DNA of 64,000 nt, from NCBI GenBank assembly GCA_031216915.1, contig CM062297.1, forward strand, positions 536,384,971-536,448,970. Reading direction: 5' to 3'. How positions within the stretch are numbered: the first letter of the stretch is position 1; every line of letters starts with the position of its first letter. The notes under the pieces were generated by a model. The model was not told the origin of the DNA. It was given only the letters and a program-made list of their open reading frames with translations, and ran no database searches. The stretch comes from Pictodentalium vernedei. Taxonomy: Eukaryota; Mollusca; Scaphopoda; Dentaliida; Dentaliidae. A program made the position numbers and the translations under genes. Positions 46,474-58,111 of this stretch are shown one piece after another.

Positions 46474-46890
46474 AAACTTGCCACATAACACCTATCCTTA
46501 AGGAACTGCACTGGCTGCCAGTATGCTGGAGAATCGAATATAAACTGTGTCTGCTGGTTTTTAAGAGCCTTCACAGCCTCGCACCACCCTACCTCACTGA
46601 GCTTGTAAATCGGTATGAACCAGCCCGAGCTTTAAGGTCCGGCAATGAAACTTTGCTCTCACAGCCAAGGGCAAGACTGAAGACCGCAGGTGACAGAGCA
46701 TTCTCTGGGGCTGCCCCCACTGTGTGGAACTCACTCCCAAAATATATAAAAACTATCAGTACCTTAAATTCATTCAAGAAAACATGAAAACACATTTCTT
46801 CCAACGGGCATTCCATTAGTTTTTGTAAAGCCAAAGAGCACTTTTGTGGATTTTAGGCTTATAAATTATTTATTATTATTATTATTTATT
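46474..46890 (+). pseudogene. Non-LTR retrotransposon C-terminal tail and 3' end
   Basis: Frame 46431-46787 reads 'ITPILKELHWLPVCWRIEYK', 'CLLVFKSLHSLAPPYLTEL' and 'TVWNSLPKYIKTISTLNSFK', the C-terminal segment that follows RT in many CR1/L2-type elements. It ends in (att)n at about 46866-46890, a microsatellite-like tail typical of the group. The RT catalytic core expected between 43434 and here is missing, so the element had an internal deletion as well as the H1b insertion. Confidence 0.8.
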
Positions 46891-47463
46891 CTTCTTTAAA
46901 GGGGCTAGAGGAAGGCTTGTAAACATTGTCATGTGATGCTAACACTTCAAAGTGTGTACATTCTTTCAGAAATTTAGTGTCAATAAATTCCACATCGCCA
47001 TTAAATTTATTGGATTTAAAAATTAAAATGGCAAAAATTAACTTGGATTATCAACAATTTGCTCACAATAGCTTGATCCAGAGTGGAGTTTAGGTATGAC
47101 AATGTCCATTTCATGAAATAATATGCAAGGGTAAAGTAAAAATTACTGCCTATTTTCGTGATATAAACAATGAATACGAAGGATAATTGGTACCGAGAAA
47201 CATTAAGTGTCCCTCGCAGACCAATATTATTATTCAGTGGCATGATGTATACGGCTAAAAAAAAATAGTCGACTTTGAAAAATAATAGTAGACTATAGCA
47301 CCTTACACCAGTCGAATAGGCGAGACAGTCAAGTGTTTACAGACACAGTTTCTGAAACTCTGACATTGTTGACGTAAACTAAAAAGTAACTGCTTTTTTT
47401 CCACATGCGCGATTGATCGTTCGCTGCAAATTATAATTGCGTGAGCGATGGTCCATGAGAGTG
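46891..47463. other. Unclassified segment inside DIRS B
   Basis: DIRS RT sequence here should be only about 150 bp by comparison with copy E, so most of this is extra DNA of unknown origin. No transposon ends or coding motif are recognised. Confidence 0.35.
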
Positions 47464-48721
47464 ATCACGCGCCATTAAAATGAAGGTCTGGATCACTTGC
47501 AGAACCCACTGATCTGACGTAATTTTTATCCAATTGCTTCGAATAAGAAGAGCCTTCTTCCAACCCTTGGACAATAGAGGTGTGGACTTTCATTTCCTAC
47601 CTCTGTGAGGCTTGCGGGAGGAGAAACGTCTGTGATCGGATCTACCTCTGTAAGACGCCTGAGTGTTGGATTGTTCTCTTTTAGTTTTTGTTTACGTGGA
47701 CTAAAAGAGGATGATTTAGAGAAAAGTCCCTTGAATCTAGACATAGACTGACATATAGAGCCTTTATTCTGACGATAATTTAGAGGTTGCAAAGAACAAA
47801 TAAGCAAATTACTGGTGGCTTGCTTTGTTATTTCGTCATGAACAAATGTGATTTGGTTATTGAAAAGAGTTGCTCCTGAAACCGGATGACACTTTCAATG
47901 TATTGACTATCACTGTAGCCTGTCTTAATGAATTATCAAATTTTAACAAGCTCTAGATTAGTAATAATGCGAGCCAATTGACAGATATTTGTAAGAATGA
48001 CTCTTGACATGACCCTCAAGGGTGAAAGAACGTCAATAAATTCTTTTTCATCTAGGTGCTTGTCTAACGCTTGCGTGATACGATCAACGTAAGACATCAA
48101 ATTTAGGTACGCTCGAGCTGAAGTAATAATAGATTCAATAACATTAATACTGACATTGCAAATCGTAGGTAAATTAACATTAAGTGAAGCAGCTTTGACA
48201 TCCATAGCCAAAGGTTGGGCCTGAATTCCAGGGCCAACAGTGTAAAAAAATCTTTTTTCTGTAACAGGAAGCTGCATTTCATTAATATTTATGAAGGCAT
48301 TATTTTCAGCTTTATTTAATAACATAGCATTCAACCCAGTAAAAGCCTCCAAGACTTGTGGAGACTGCATAGGGTTGGAAAGAGCATCCTGTTTATTCTG
48401 CCAGCGAGACTGATCAAGTGACGAGACTGGCTTCAGTGTAGCTGCCAAACTTTGAAGTTCCGAAGGTACCGTGTCCAGAAAATACTGATGGATAAACCTC
48501 AGGGCTTCTATGTGCTGAGTAGGTAGGGTACAGTTTACCTCTTCTTCAGAAGAACCGGTACTATCAGGTTGTGTGTCTGGCGGTGCATCTGATGCCTCAT
48601 GCGGTTCCTGTGATTCTGGTGGCGCCAAACCCTCCGACAAACAGTCGTCCATGTCTTTAGTTACTGGAGGAATCTCCCTGAATGACCACGATTTCCTCAA
48701 ATGTCCTTGAGAATCCGGCAT
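47464..48721 (-). pseudogene. DIRS B gag-like gene running into the RT N terminus
   Basis: A 261-codon open frame (47936-48721) holds 'HIEALRFIHQYFLDTVPSE', 'LSNPMQSPQVLEAFTGLNAM' and helical C-terminal sequence, matching gag blocks of copies C and E ('AMDFIHQYYPEFVP'). After a frame change, 47526-47807 carries 'SLTEVGNESPHLYCPRVGRR', and then 'ITSDQWVLQVIQTFILM' begins RT. Unlike copy C there is no cysteine-rich N terminus, and the frame starts directly at the terminal repeat, so this subfamily or copy lacks that part. An in-frame start further up ('MADIMANLKEKECSS') is possible. Confidence 0.7.
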
Positions 48722-49036
48722 AATGACTGCTGCATTCCTTTTCCTTCAGATTGGCCATGATGTCTGCCATAATTTCAAATTTTTGAAGAGTCAGGATAAA
48801 CTGATGTTGGCTGAAGCAGGGCCAAACTATGAATGACAGTCTGGCGGGAAGGAATGTGCTTCCTTGGTTAAGCGCATGCACAGTAGCCAGGCATGGAGGA
48901 CCAGACAGGACTTCTTTCTTTTTCGATGATGGATCAATTTTTATGGGTGTTTGGAGGGAAAAATTGGTGTTTAACCCTATATTCATTAGAATAAGAGTAA
49001 GCTAGTTTGGGGCAGTGGTAAAAATGTCAAAATATA
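48722..49036 (-). repeat. 5' inverted terminal repeat of DIRS B
   Basis: Inverse of 30958-31253: 'gtgtttaaccctatattcat', 'agaataagagtaagctag', outer end 'ggggcagtggtaaaaatg'. The central palindrome has decayed to agcgcatgcaca (48871-48882). Confidence 0.8.
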
Positions 49037-49205
49037 CAAATTTAGGGCAGGGAAAAAAAACTTGCACCCTCTGATAAGAAAAGCAAATATTGCCCTAAGA
49101 ACTTCATTTGAACAATTTTATTCCAGATCTCAAAAGGAAGCTCAGTACCAAATATGAAGACATTGTACAAACTGGTTCAGGAGAATTGGAGTAAGCAATA
49201 TGACA
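49037..49205 (+). mobile_element. H1e, right remnant beyond DIRS B
   Basis: Continues the H1 unique 3' half broken at 30957 ('ttgccctaagaacttcattt', 'aagacattgtacaaactgg'). Decayed and without a 3' hairpin. 49206-49393 is intron with nothing recognised. Confidence 0.6.
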
Positions 49206-49393
49206 CCATTCTTCAGTTTTGTTATCACAATGTGACTTTCATTACTGTTGAATTACTACATAACAAGTGTTTTTGACCCCCGTGCCATGAAATTTTAACT
49301 CTGTTATGTGTGGTGGTCTTGTGTTTCAAACTTCAACCAACTGATGTACTAGAACTAGACATTCTAATCAAGGAGAATGAATAAAATACTTAC

Positions 49394-49489
49394 TATGATG
49401 TCATCTTGTGTCACAATGGTGTGTAAGTTTGTGACAAGTACCCTGAAACCCTGCAATGGACTCAATATATCAGGAGAATCTGTATCAAT
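49394..49489 (-). CDS. POLDIP3: POLDIP3-like internal exon (start of the RRM)
   Basis: The minus-strand acceptor is ATTTTAG (ends 49490) and the donor is GTAAGTATT from 49393. The exon is exactly 96 bp, phase 0 at both ends, with no stop: 'DTDSPDILSPLQGFRVLVTN' then 'LHTIVTQDDII'. It joins the exon at 20138-20267 as '..QDDII|ELFGSVGALKK..', giving the first beta strand and helix of the RRM. POLDIP3/SKAR has the matching 'VNNLHPRVTEEDIVELF' pattern. The upstream exon with the N terminus was not found up to 64000. Confidence 0.85.
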
Positions 49490-49706
49490 CTAAAATTAAA
49501 AAACAGTCTTGACTTTACCCAAAGTAATTCATTTCTAAAAGCTGAATTCAAAGTATTGAATTTAATGTTCACAAAATGGATTGTCTCACCTCCATTTTAT
49601 GTTCATGTCAACTTTTGATAAAGTAAATGTACTACTTCGTAGACCAACTGAGGTAGCCTTTTGCAATAACCAAAACCTGACTAAACAATATATCAAGAAA
49701 AAATTC
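49490..49706 (-). other. Intron sequence upstream of the POLDIP3 exon
   Basis: Polypyrimidine/acceptor side of the exon and AT-rich intron. Nothing else is recognised. Confidence 0.4.
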
Positions 49707-49841
49707 ATAGTCATTTGTATATTTTTTATACTTACCAATGGCCCAGACTAGCTGGTGCTTAACTCAAAGTTATTAAAGGCCAAACAGACATTTTTGAACC
49801 CCCCCAATCCCCCAAATTTGCTTGCAAAACCAAAAATGAAA

Positions 49842-50235
49842 AAAGTTATAGTAATTTATATATTTTTTATACTTACTAATGACCCAAACTTAGCTGGTGC
49901 TAACTCTTAAAAATTCAGGGCCAAACACAAATTTTGCCCCCCCCCCCCCCCCCCCCCAATCCCCCAAATTTGCATCCAAATCAAAAAAACTAATATCCTA
50001 TATGGTCCTCCATACTTTTACCTACTGTGCATGCGCAGTGTCAAGGAAGTACCGAAATTGGCGCCAAGCATCATTCTTACAGCCAGTGCCTGCTAAATGT
50101 TATATAATCAGTGGGGAGGTATGAGTTCCCAACTCATGGGAGGGCCATCCCTGTCTGGGTCATTGGTAAGTATAAAAAATATATAAATTACTATAAATTT
50201 TTTCATATTTTTATACTGTAACCAATGACCCAGAC
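49842..50235 (-). repeat. 3' terminal repeat and internal complementary region of DIRS E
   Basis: The terminal repeat includes tgtgcatgcgca (50026-50037) and a poly-C run (49936-49957). The internal complementary region (50153-50235) starts gtctgggtcattggtaagta and ends 'accaatgacccagac'. Confidence 0.8.
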
Positions 50236-50831
50236 TTAGCTGAATAGAAAAAAGGCTGCAGGGCTTAGGACATAAAGGAAAATCCAATAGACTCAATTAC
50301 ATATACAGAATTATCCCCTCAAGGAGAAAAGGAGAGAAAGGATTTACATATATCTTTCTTGTTTATTAAAAATAAGAAAGAAACATTACCAATCAATAAA
50401 TCAGCACAATAACATCGATGATCTCTATTAACATCCAGTATAATCCATTATACTAATTCCTTAAAGGAAAGCCAATAAATAAAGATAGCCCAGAGAATGA
50501 GACTCTTTATACTCAATTAAAGGTGTCCGAGGATTGTATATTAACGCTCGTATGACACGTGACATATACAAATGCTTCATACCGAGCTACACTTTAAACG
50601 TATTACATAAATGAGATAGACATTAGATTTACACTTTAAAACCAACCCAGCACCGACTCAGAATTACCGACTCAGGAGGAGGTATTCCCTTGCTTTTCAC
50701 TATAAAGCCGGTGATATAAGGGAACACCATCCCCCCCCCCCCTTCCCCTTGCTCTGGGTCAAATCAACACAGAACGAAGAGGGAAGCAGGACAGAGTCAC
50801 TGCTGGAACAGAAAACTATAGCAGTAATCGT

Positions 50832-51884
50832 TTAGTGAACGACATTCTGAGCAACATATAACGGACCTAAACATCTAAGGTCGCCAGAAGTAGACTCTAT
50901 ATTTCTAAGGTAAAAATTAGTGAAAGTAGAAGGCTGTGACCAGTACGCAGCCTTCATAAGATCCGAAATACCAATACTGTTAGAATAAGACCAAGATGTC
51001 GACAGCGCTCTAACTTCATACGCTGAAATCTTAAGCACGGACTGCTGATTGGAAGATAAACTCTCATAAGCAGTATGAATAGCTAACTGAATCCATCTAG
51101 AAATAGAATGAACAGAAATGTCTTTTCTATTGGGAATTAAAGACAGAAAGAAGCGTTTTCACCCCTTTCTGATAAACTCAGATCTCAGTTTATATATACG
51201 CATAGCTCTAACTGGACACAGCAAAGGCCTACGGCCATCTGAGGATGGAAGAGCCTTAATAACAATAAGCTCAGGATACTTATTAGGAGACTGATTCTTA
51301 GCCAAAAATCTCACATTTGTAGTTAAAGTAATAGTGTTACCAATACTACGATGATGAGAATCATCAACAGAAACAGCATGAAGCTCATAAACTCTTCTTG
51401 CGGAAACAAAGGCTAAGAGAAAAGCTGTCTTATATGACAAGAATTTGAAGTCTACAGTGTTCAGAGGTTCAAAAAGAGCTTCTTTGAGCTTCAGTAGAAC
51501 CCAAGCTAAATTCCATTTAGGAATTAACCTAAGAGTTCTAGGTCTATTTATCGAAAAGTTTTTAACTAACTTAGATAAAGAAATGTTAGATCCAATTTGT
51601 AAGCTATCATGATGAGCATATGTGTCTGAAAGCATAGACCTTTAACCCTTAATGGTTACTGGCTGCAGTTAGACTTTGTCAAAGAAGTAGACCAGAAAAT
51701 TAGCAATGTCTGGAATGCAAGGATTATAAACATCTATCGACTGATCCTTACACCAACGAGAGAAAACATTCCACTTTGCTGCATAATTTAGCGAAGAGGA
51801 GGCCCTCCTACAGTTAAAAATTGCGTCCACTGCTCGTCCTGTAAATTGCTCGCTGTGCAAGAAGGACGCACAACGGAAATACAT
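50832..51884 (-). pseudogene. DIRS E tyrosine recombinase, frameshifted but nearly full length
   Basis: The most complete recombinase by coverage. N-terminal domain 'SLNYAAKWNVFSRWC' and 'IDVYNPCIPDIANFLVYF' (51669-51884). Catalytic domain 'AFLLAFVSARRVYELHAVS' with the first arginine and 'RRPLLCPVRAMRIYK' (51159-51635). Last, 'SAYEVRALSTSWSYSNS' and 'STFTNFYLRNIES' (50832-51038) with the catalytic tyrosine. The H-x-x-R box reads YEVR, so the histidine is changed. At least two frameshifts. Confidence 0.8.
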
Positions 51885-53622
51885 GAAGGTTGAGACCTTG
51901 TGAGTTGTGATGCAGTGTGCGAGATTTCCCCTGAAAGAGAAGATCCTCCCACGGAGGGAGCTTCCAAGGATCGTCCCATAACAGACACCTGAGTAGATTT
52001 ATCCATGATTTCTGAGACAACAGAGATGCTACCAACAGTATCTTGCAGTGCGATTACTTGATCTTTAGCAAGAGCTATTGAATCAACGGAGCTGGAGGAT
52101 ATGTATATCCTATCATTCCGTCCCAAGAAATTGAGAGAGTGTCTACTGCAAACGCCGAGGATCTGGGCATGGCGACACATACGTCTGCAACTGATTGTTG
52201 AGGTGTGTTGCAAACAAGTCTATCATTGGTCGATCCCATTGGTAGCAAATCTGATTGAACACTCACTTGTTGAGAGTCCATTCCGACGGTAACATGCAAC
52301 CTTTCAGAGAGAGAGAGTCTGCTAGAACGTTCAAACAACCCGGAATATGACGGACCGACAGAAGAACATGATGCTCTAGAACAAACAGAAGAATTCTTTC
52401 CGTTAGGTCAAATAACGGAATCGAATGAGCGCCTCCTTGGTTCGGAATGTACACTACTACCGTCAAATTGTCCAACTCTATTTGAACATGTGAATTTTGA
52501 ATTACGTTCATCCAATGACATAGCGCAAGCAAAATTGACATCATCTCTTTGATGTTTATGTGCTTGTTCAGAAACACCTGATCCCAAAGGCCCTGGCACC
52601 TCAAATCTGTTGGGCTCAATGTCGCGCCCCAACCTGTTTGATTCACATCCGTCATAATCGTAAAAACCGGATCCGGAAGTTGCAGTGGAACTCTCTGAAT
52701 CAACCACTGAATATCTGCCGAAATCTGAATCTCTTGTTTTACTTGGTTCGATAAAACGATATCTGTTTCGAGCGAATGAATCTTCAAACTCCAATTTTGA
52801 GTAAAAAATATCTGGAGTGGACGTGTGCACAAGCGCCCCATCGGATTGAGATCCACCTCCGCCGCTCCGCACAATCACAACAGTCGCATGAATTCCCTCG
52901 CTGTTACTACATCTGAGTGTAGACAAAAACGAGCATAGCAACTGACTAACTTCGCTCTGGCAAAGGGCAAACGAACCAGATTGTTGTGAGTCTCGAAGCT
53001 CAATCCCAAGTTAATAGACGACTTGTACAGAGCTAGATCCGACTTTTCTCGTTTACGATGGAACCGGAGTAATAGAAGCAGACTCTGAACATTGTTATGA
53101 AGAATAATTCTGTTGCTGTATACCTGTAGAAGGTCGTCCAAGTAAGCCGACGTTACCGCAGACAAATGAGCTTGTAAGTAAAACATTACCGAGTTCATTA
53201 TTCGAGTGAAATGCCCAGGGGGGCAGATTCAGACCAAAGCATATTGTTCTGAACTGATACACCTTCCCTTGTACAGCGAACCACAGGTACTTTTAGAATG
53301 CCGGATGTACCAGGACATGAAAGTACTGATCCTTAGACCTATGCTTGCCGCATAGTCGATCACTCAAACGTTTGCTTTTACCGACTGAATGATTTTCATA
53401 AATAAACTTTTAGAGCCATGATATCTTGTTATCCAGCTCAAGTCTATTACCGGTCGGAACAAGCCGTCTGGCTTTGGTACAAGGAACAGGTGATTGTAAA
53501 AATCTTGAGAATCCTGATTCTCGATGAACTGTATTGCTTCCTTTGATAAGAGAGCTTATACCTCTGGTAGGAGAAACTCTCTTATGTAAGAATTTGATGG
53601 AAGATTTGTCCAACGCGGACAA
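51788..53622 (-). pseudogene. DIRS E RT-RNase H, frameshifted
   Basis: RT: 'SAYLDDLLQVYSN' (52875-53198) keeps the YLDD box, and 'LVPTGNRLELDNKIS' marks a shifted N-terminal part. RNase H (52263-52874): 'IMTDVNQTGWGATLSP', 'INIKEMMSILLALCHW', 'IELDNLTVVVYIPNQGG', 'GCLNVLADSLSLKG'. The DIRS C-terminal module continues to 51788 in other frames. It serves as the reference for the deletions in copies A and C. Confidence 0.8.
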
Positions 53623-55930
53623 CTTGTTAGTGGGGTTTTAATCGGAATGATAGCCATAAGCCATCCAAGACTACACTTCTCACCCACTGATCTTCCATGA
53701 TAATTATCCAGTTTTCTGCGGAGCTTGATAACCTTCTGCCAACGGGCCAGCAATAGAGGTATAAACCATCACCTGTATGACCTGCAAGGCTTATGGGGGG
53801 AGGAACCACGTCCTTCCCACAAAAAACCTCCTCTCGTCGGCCTAGGGGCCTACGCCCCTTTCCCGAGTCACTATACAGACAACCTCCAGATTAATTACAA
53901 GAAGGTTTCTTGTACCCTCGTGAGGAGTTTCCTTTTGACATTTTTTGTCTGGAACGCCCTCCTTTACTCTTGTCTGCTGAAGCGTGATGTTGATACGCCG
54001 ACTTCAAAAGCAGAGCACTAGACGCTTTCTTAGTGACCTGTTCATAGACTAACGAAAGCTAGTCATCAAAAATACAATGTCCGAAAACTGGAGCAACTCG
54101 GAGAGAGCTTTTCACCTTGTCATCTTATCGGTGATGATGACGCAAGGGCAGCATCACGTCTGATTAACTCCAGATTAGCCATGTTAGGGCGGAGTTATAC
54201 ATGGTATACATAATGGCCCTGGAAAGAACTCTAAGAGAGGTACAAATGTCCTCAAATTCCTTTCCCTTGAGACGTTGCGTCATAGCTCTTGAGATGTAAT
54301 GTCCAAATTCTATTTGAAGAAATTGCCGTCTCAATTGTGTCTGAGCGAAAAGTGAATGATACAGGTAAGGATTCCTCTAGATCCCCGGCCTTCTCATTCA
54401 AACGCAGAAGAACTCTCTGAACATCTTCCCCGATCATTTTTAAATGAACGTGATCCAAAAAACAGAATGTAAACAAAAGAAGAAAAAAAGAAACCACCTT
54501 CTTCTTCACACTCAAGAGGATAAATACGGCGTTGTCTATATGGCCGAAGGCCTGCAACACCTGCATAAACTGAACCGGAAAAGAAAGGTCTTCCTCCTTT
54601 TTCCAGATAAAGTGTGTGCCCAATGACGCCAGCGGTTTCTCTCTTGTAGTCACAGCATTCTGATTTGGCGGAACAAAATCAGGGTAGTCTTGATGGATGA
54701 AAGCCATCGCAACCATGTACTGTTCCAAAAGGGAAGGGTAATCCTCTTCCTTATCCCTTTCACCATCCGAGAGAATCAGTTGTGAATCTTGGTCCATTGT
54801 ATCTGAGTGTGCGCAAACAGACAACTGGACCGACCCAGCACTGTCCGACAGCTCAGATTCTGAGTCTGAGGGAGGCTGCACTTGCTGGGAAGCTGTGATT
54901 AGCGTGCAATCTGCGACAGCAAGTCCGTCATCGAGGCCTGAGGAGCAGCGGATTTCCGTTCCTTATCGGCATGCTGCTCCTGGGTCGGTGCGTCAGAAAC
55001 GGATCCTTTCTCTGAACGTCCTGATGATCAAGGCCTCGTCTCCTTAGCTACCGCATGGTCCGACTTCACGGGCGAAGAGTGGTTCCTTCTTCATGCAGCA
55101 GGCTGGATATGCAAAGTCGGGGAGCTAGGATGTGGTCGTGTGTGCCTAAATAATGCAGCGGAGGAAGCCGTGACTGAAGCCGACCCCGGCTGCAGATTAG
55201 ACGAAGCGTCCTGAGCAGTGGGCGCACATATGCTCCGTCTCGTGCAAGTTTCCAACCAGATAAACTTTATTTCGGCCTTGTGAAACGTAGCGGAGGAAGC
55301 CTTAACTGAAGCTGACCCCGGCTGCAGACAAAACAGAGCGTCCCGAGTGGAAGGCGAACATATGCTCCAGCTTGTGCAAGTTTCCCAAAACAACAGCTGA
55401 CCCCAGATGTACTATATTAGAGAGGGGAGCCTCTCCCGCTTGCGGTCTATCAGACCTCGCCGAGTCCAAGAACTTGGAGACTACCTCCCTATTTCTGTCA
55501 TCGCTGGGTGAGCTATTTATATTATAGTGCTAGCTCTACCCAATCCACCTCTTAGACCGCAACAGACTTACCCGACATCACGGCACCCATGGACGGAGTA
55601 CCACTTCACCGGTTGAGCTAGCTGCTTGCAAGAGATTAAAACGTTTAACCAAAGGCCCCAACTCTTGCAATAATGAGCACTAAAGCTAGCTCTATAGTCT
55701 CCATGGAGTGCGACAACAGTAGCACACTTGGATGGGTGTCAGAATATCATCACCATGTTCATGTTCCTCTGAAATTGAAACTGACAGAATGAATTAAAAC
55801 ACGGTAAGAGGCTCTGATCCTCAGAACCTCACCGCCAACAAGGTACCACGACACCCAACTCCAAAATAAGTCATCTCAGTGCAACACAAGACTGACAAGA
55901 GTCCGCAGGAGTGTATCAACTAAGGTCGAT
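53623..55930 (-). pseudogene. DIRS E gag-like region, degenerate
   Basis: The clearest part (54252-54881) reads 'SDSESELSDSAGSVQLSVCA', an acidic 'LSDGERDKEEDYPSLLEQ' and 'YMVAMAFIHQDYPDFVPPN'. 55091-55393 holds a 120-125-bp tandem duplication ('PGSASVKASSATF' / 'PGSASVTASSAAL'). The cysteine-rich N terminus near 55930 is barely recognisable. 55931-56464 is leader. Confidence 0.65.
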
Positions 55931-56464
55931 ATCAGTCCTCCAAACTCCACAACAATATATATATATAACTGAGATACATTAATAATAGCAATCATAATTA
56001 ATTTCAAAATATTTTTTGTAAACAAAAAATTTTTTTGGAAAAACACCCAAGTTCCCATAGGGAACATGAAGAGCCCAATGGCATCCCAATAGAGCCGACA
56101 AGTGGACAAAATCCAAATTTTTGGAGCTACACTACCGGAATAATAATCCATGTATCCTACAGTATGTTACAGTTAATAGAATATAAAAAACTACCTATAT
56201 ATGAGGACATTGATAATGTAAACAAGGTCAATGTAAACAAGACATCAGGCACACAAAAGGGCCCAAAATCAGAACCAATTGAAAAGCTATCAAATGCAAA
56301 GCTAGATCTTCATATGAAGAAAAAACGATACATCGGATAGAAGATGCAAGACTAAACGGCCTAACAACCCTAGAGTGAGGACATAACCCTGGGGAAGAAA
56401 CAGAATAATATTCTGAAATAAATGTTAAACTCCCAATAAATTTAATAAAAAATTTCAATAAAAA

Positions 56465-58026
56465 ATAGGCCGATGAAATCGTCAGATGTGTACCCATACG
56501 CGCAACTAGTAGAAAGCTGTATGACGGAGGGCCACCACGGATGCCGACATTATGTACACCATACAAGGTATGGGTACATATAGAAATGGATTGGAGGAGT
56601 GTCTAATTTGATGGATAAAGGGTTAATATCTCCGGATCAAATTATCAGATTTACATAAAAAACTATACAGCACAGCACACCAGTAACCTGAATAAATATA
56701 TAAAGGAACATGACAATTGGATTGATATTTTTTGAGTTATCTCATGCCAAAGGGATTGGAGGAATTTTCAATTTGAAGGATAAAGGGTTAATATCTTGGG
56801 ATCAAATTATCAGATTACCACCAAAAACTATACAGCTTGGTACATCAGTAACCTGAACACAAATATAAAGTAACTTGACAATCCACGCAATATTTTTCAA
56901 GTTATCAAATGCCAAAGGGATTGGAGGAATTTTCAATTTGAAGGATAAGGGGTTAATATCTCAGGATTAAAATAACAGATTAACACCAAAAACTATACAG
57001 CTTGGTACATCAGTAACCTGAACACAAATATAAAGTAACTTGACAATCCACGCAATATTTTTCAAGTTATCGAATGCCAAAGGGAATGGAGGAATTTTCA
57101 ATTTGAAGGATAAAGGGTTAATATCTCAGGATTAAATTATCAGATTTACACCAAAAACTATACAGCTCGGCACATCAGTAACCTGAACACAAATATAAAG
57201 TAACTTGACAATCCAAGCAATATTTTTTAAGTTATTGAATGCCAAAGGGATTGGAGAAATTTTCAATTTGAAGGATAAAGGGTTAATATCTCAGGATTAA
57301 ATTATCAGATTTACACCAAAAACTATACAGCTAGGCAAATCAGTAACCTGAACACAAATATAATGTAACTAGACAAACCAAGCAATAATTTTCAAGTTAT
57401 CGAATGCCAAAGGGATTGGAGGAATTTTCAATTTGAAGAATAAAGGGTTAATATCTCAGGATCAAATTATCCGATTTACACCAAAAACTATACAGCTTGG
57501 CACATCAGTAACCTGAACACAAATATAAAGTAACTTGACAATCCAAGTAATATTTTTCAAGTTATCGAATGCCAAAGGGATTGGAGAAATTTTCAATTTG
57601 CAGGATAAAGGGTTAATATCTCAGGATCAAATTATCAGATTTACACCAAAAACTATACAGCTCAGCAAATCAGTAACCTGAACACAAATATAAAGTAACT
57701 AGACAATCCAAGCAATAATTTTCAAGTTATCGAATGCCAAAGGGACTGGAGGAATTTTCAATTTGAAGGATAAAGGGTTAATATCTCAGGATCAAATTAT
57801 CCGATTTACACCAAAAACTATACAGCTTGGCACATCAGTAACCTGAACACAAATATAAAGTAACTTGACAATCCAAGCAATATTTTTCAAGTTATCGAAT
57901 GCCAAAGAAATGGATACGGACGCCGGATGGACAGACGGACGGACGGACAAAGGATGGACGAACGACAGATGGTCACCCCGGATGCCGGCATTATGTGTAC
58001 CATACATAGTATGGGTACACATAAAA
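56465..58026 (+). mobile_element. Helentron-like element H3b with about 165-bp array
   Basis: Begins ataggccgatgaaatcgtca and has a palindromic 5' box around gtacaccatacaaggtatgg. About eight units follow ('ttcaatttgaaggataaagg', 'aaaactatacagctcggcac'), then (ggac)n and a 3' palindrome gtaccatacatagtatgggt ending acataaaaa. Comparison with DIRS C gives the empty site 'caataaaa' / 'agccaaaaagctt', with no clear duplication. Confidence 0.8.
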
Positions 58027-58111
58027 ATAGCCAAAAAGCTTAAGAGTTTAACAGGAAGGGTTCATGGAAGGATAGGGAAGGAATACTTAACAAACAGTGG
58101 AATAATCATTA

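Larger units (their letters stand above)
30958..49036 (-). mobile_element. DIRS-type retrotransposon copy B, expanded by nested insertions to about 18 kb
   Basis: The termini at about 30958-31253 and 48722-49036 are inverted repeats, sharing 'tactcttattctaatgaata' with its complement and 'aaaaagaaagaagtc'. An internal complementary region is at 31254-31335. Minus-strand order: gag 47526-48721, RT-RNase H 47464-35202 (interrupted), recombinase 35205-32399 (interrupted). It belongs to a subfamily diverged from copies A, C and E. Removing H6/H5, DIRS C and the non-LTR element with H1b restores most of a conventional 6-kb DIRS. The outer H1e sequence joins across it without evident duplication. 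Confidence 0.85.
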
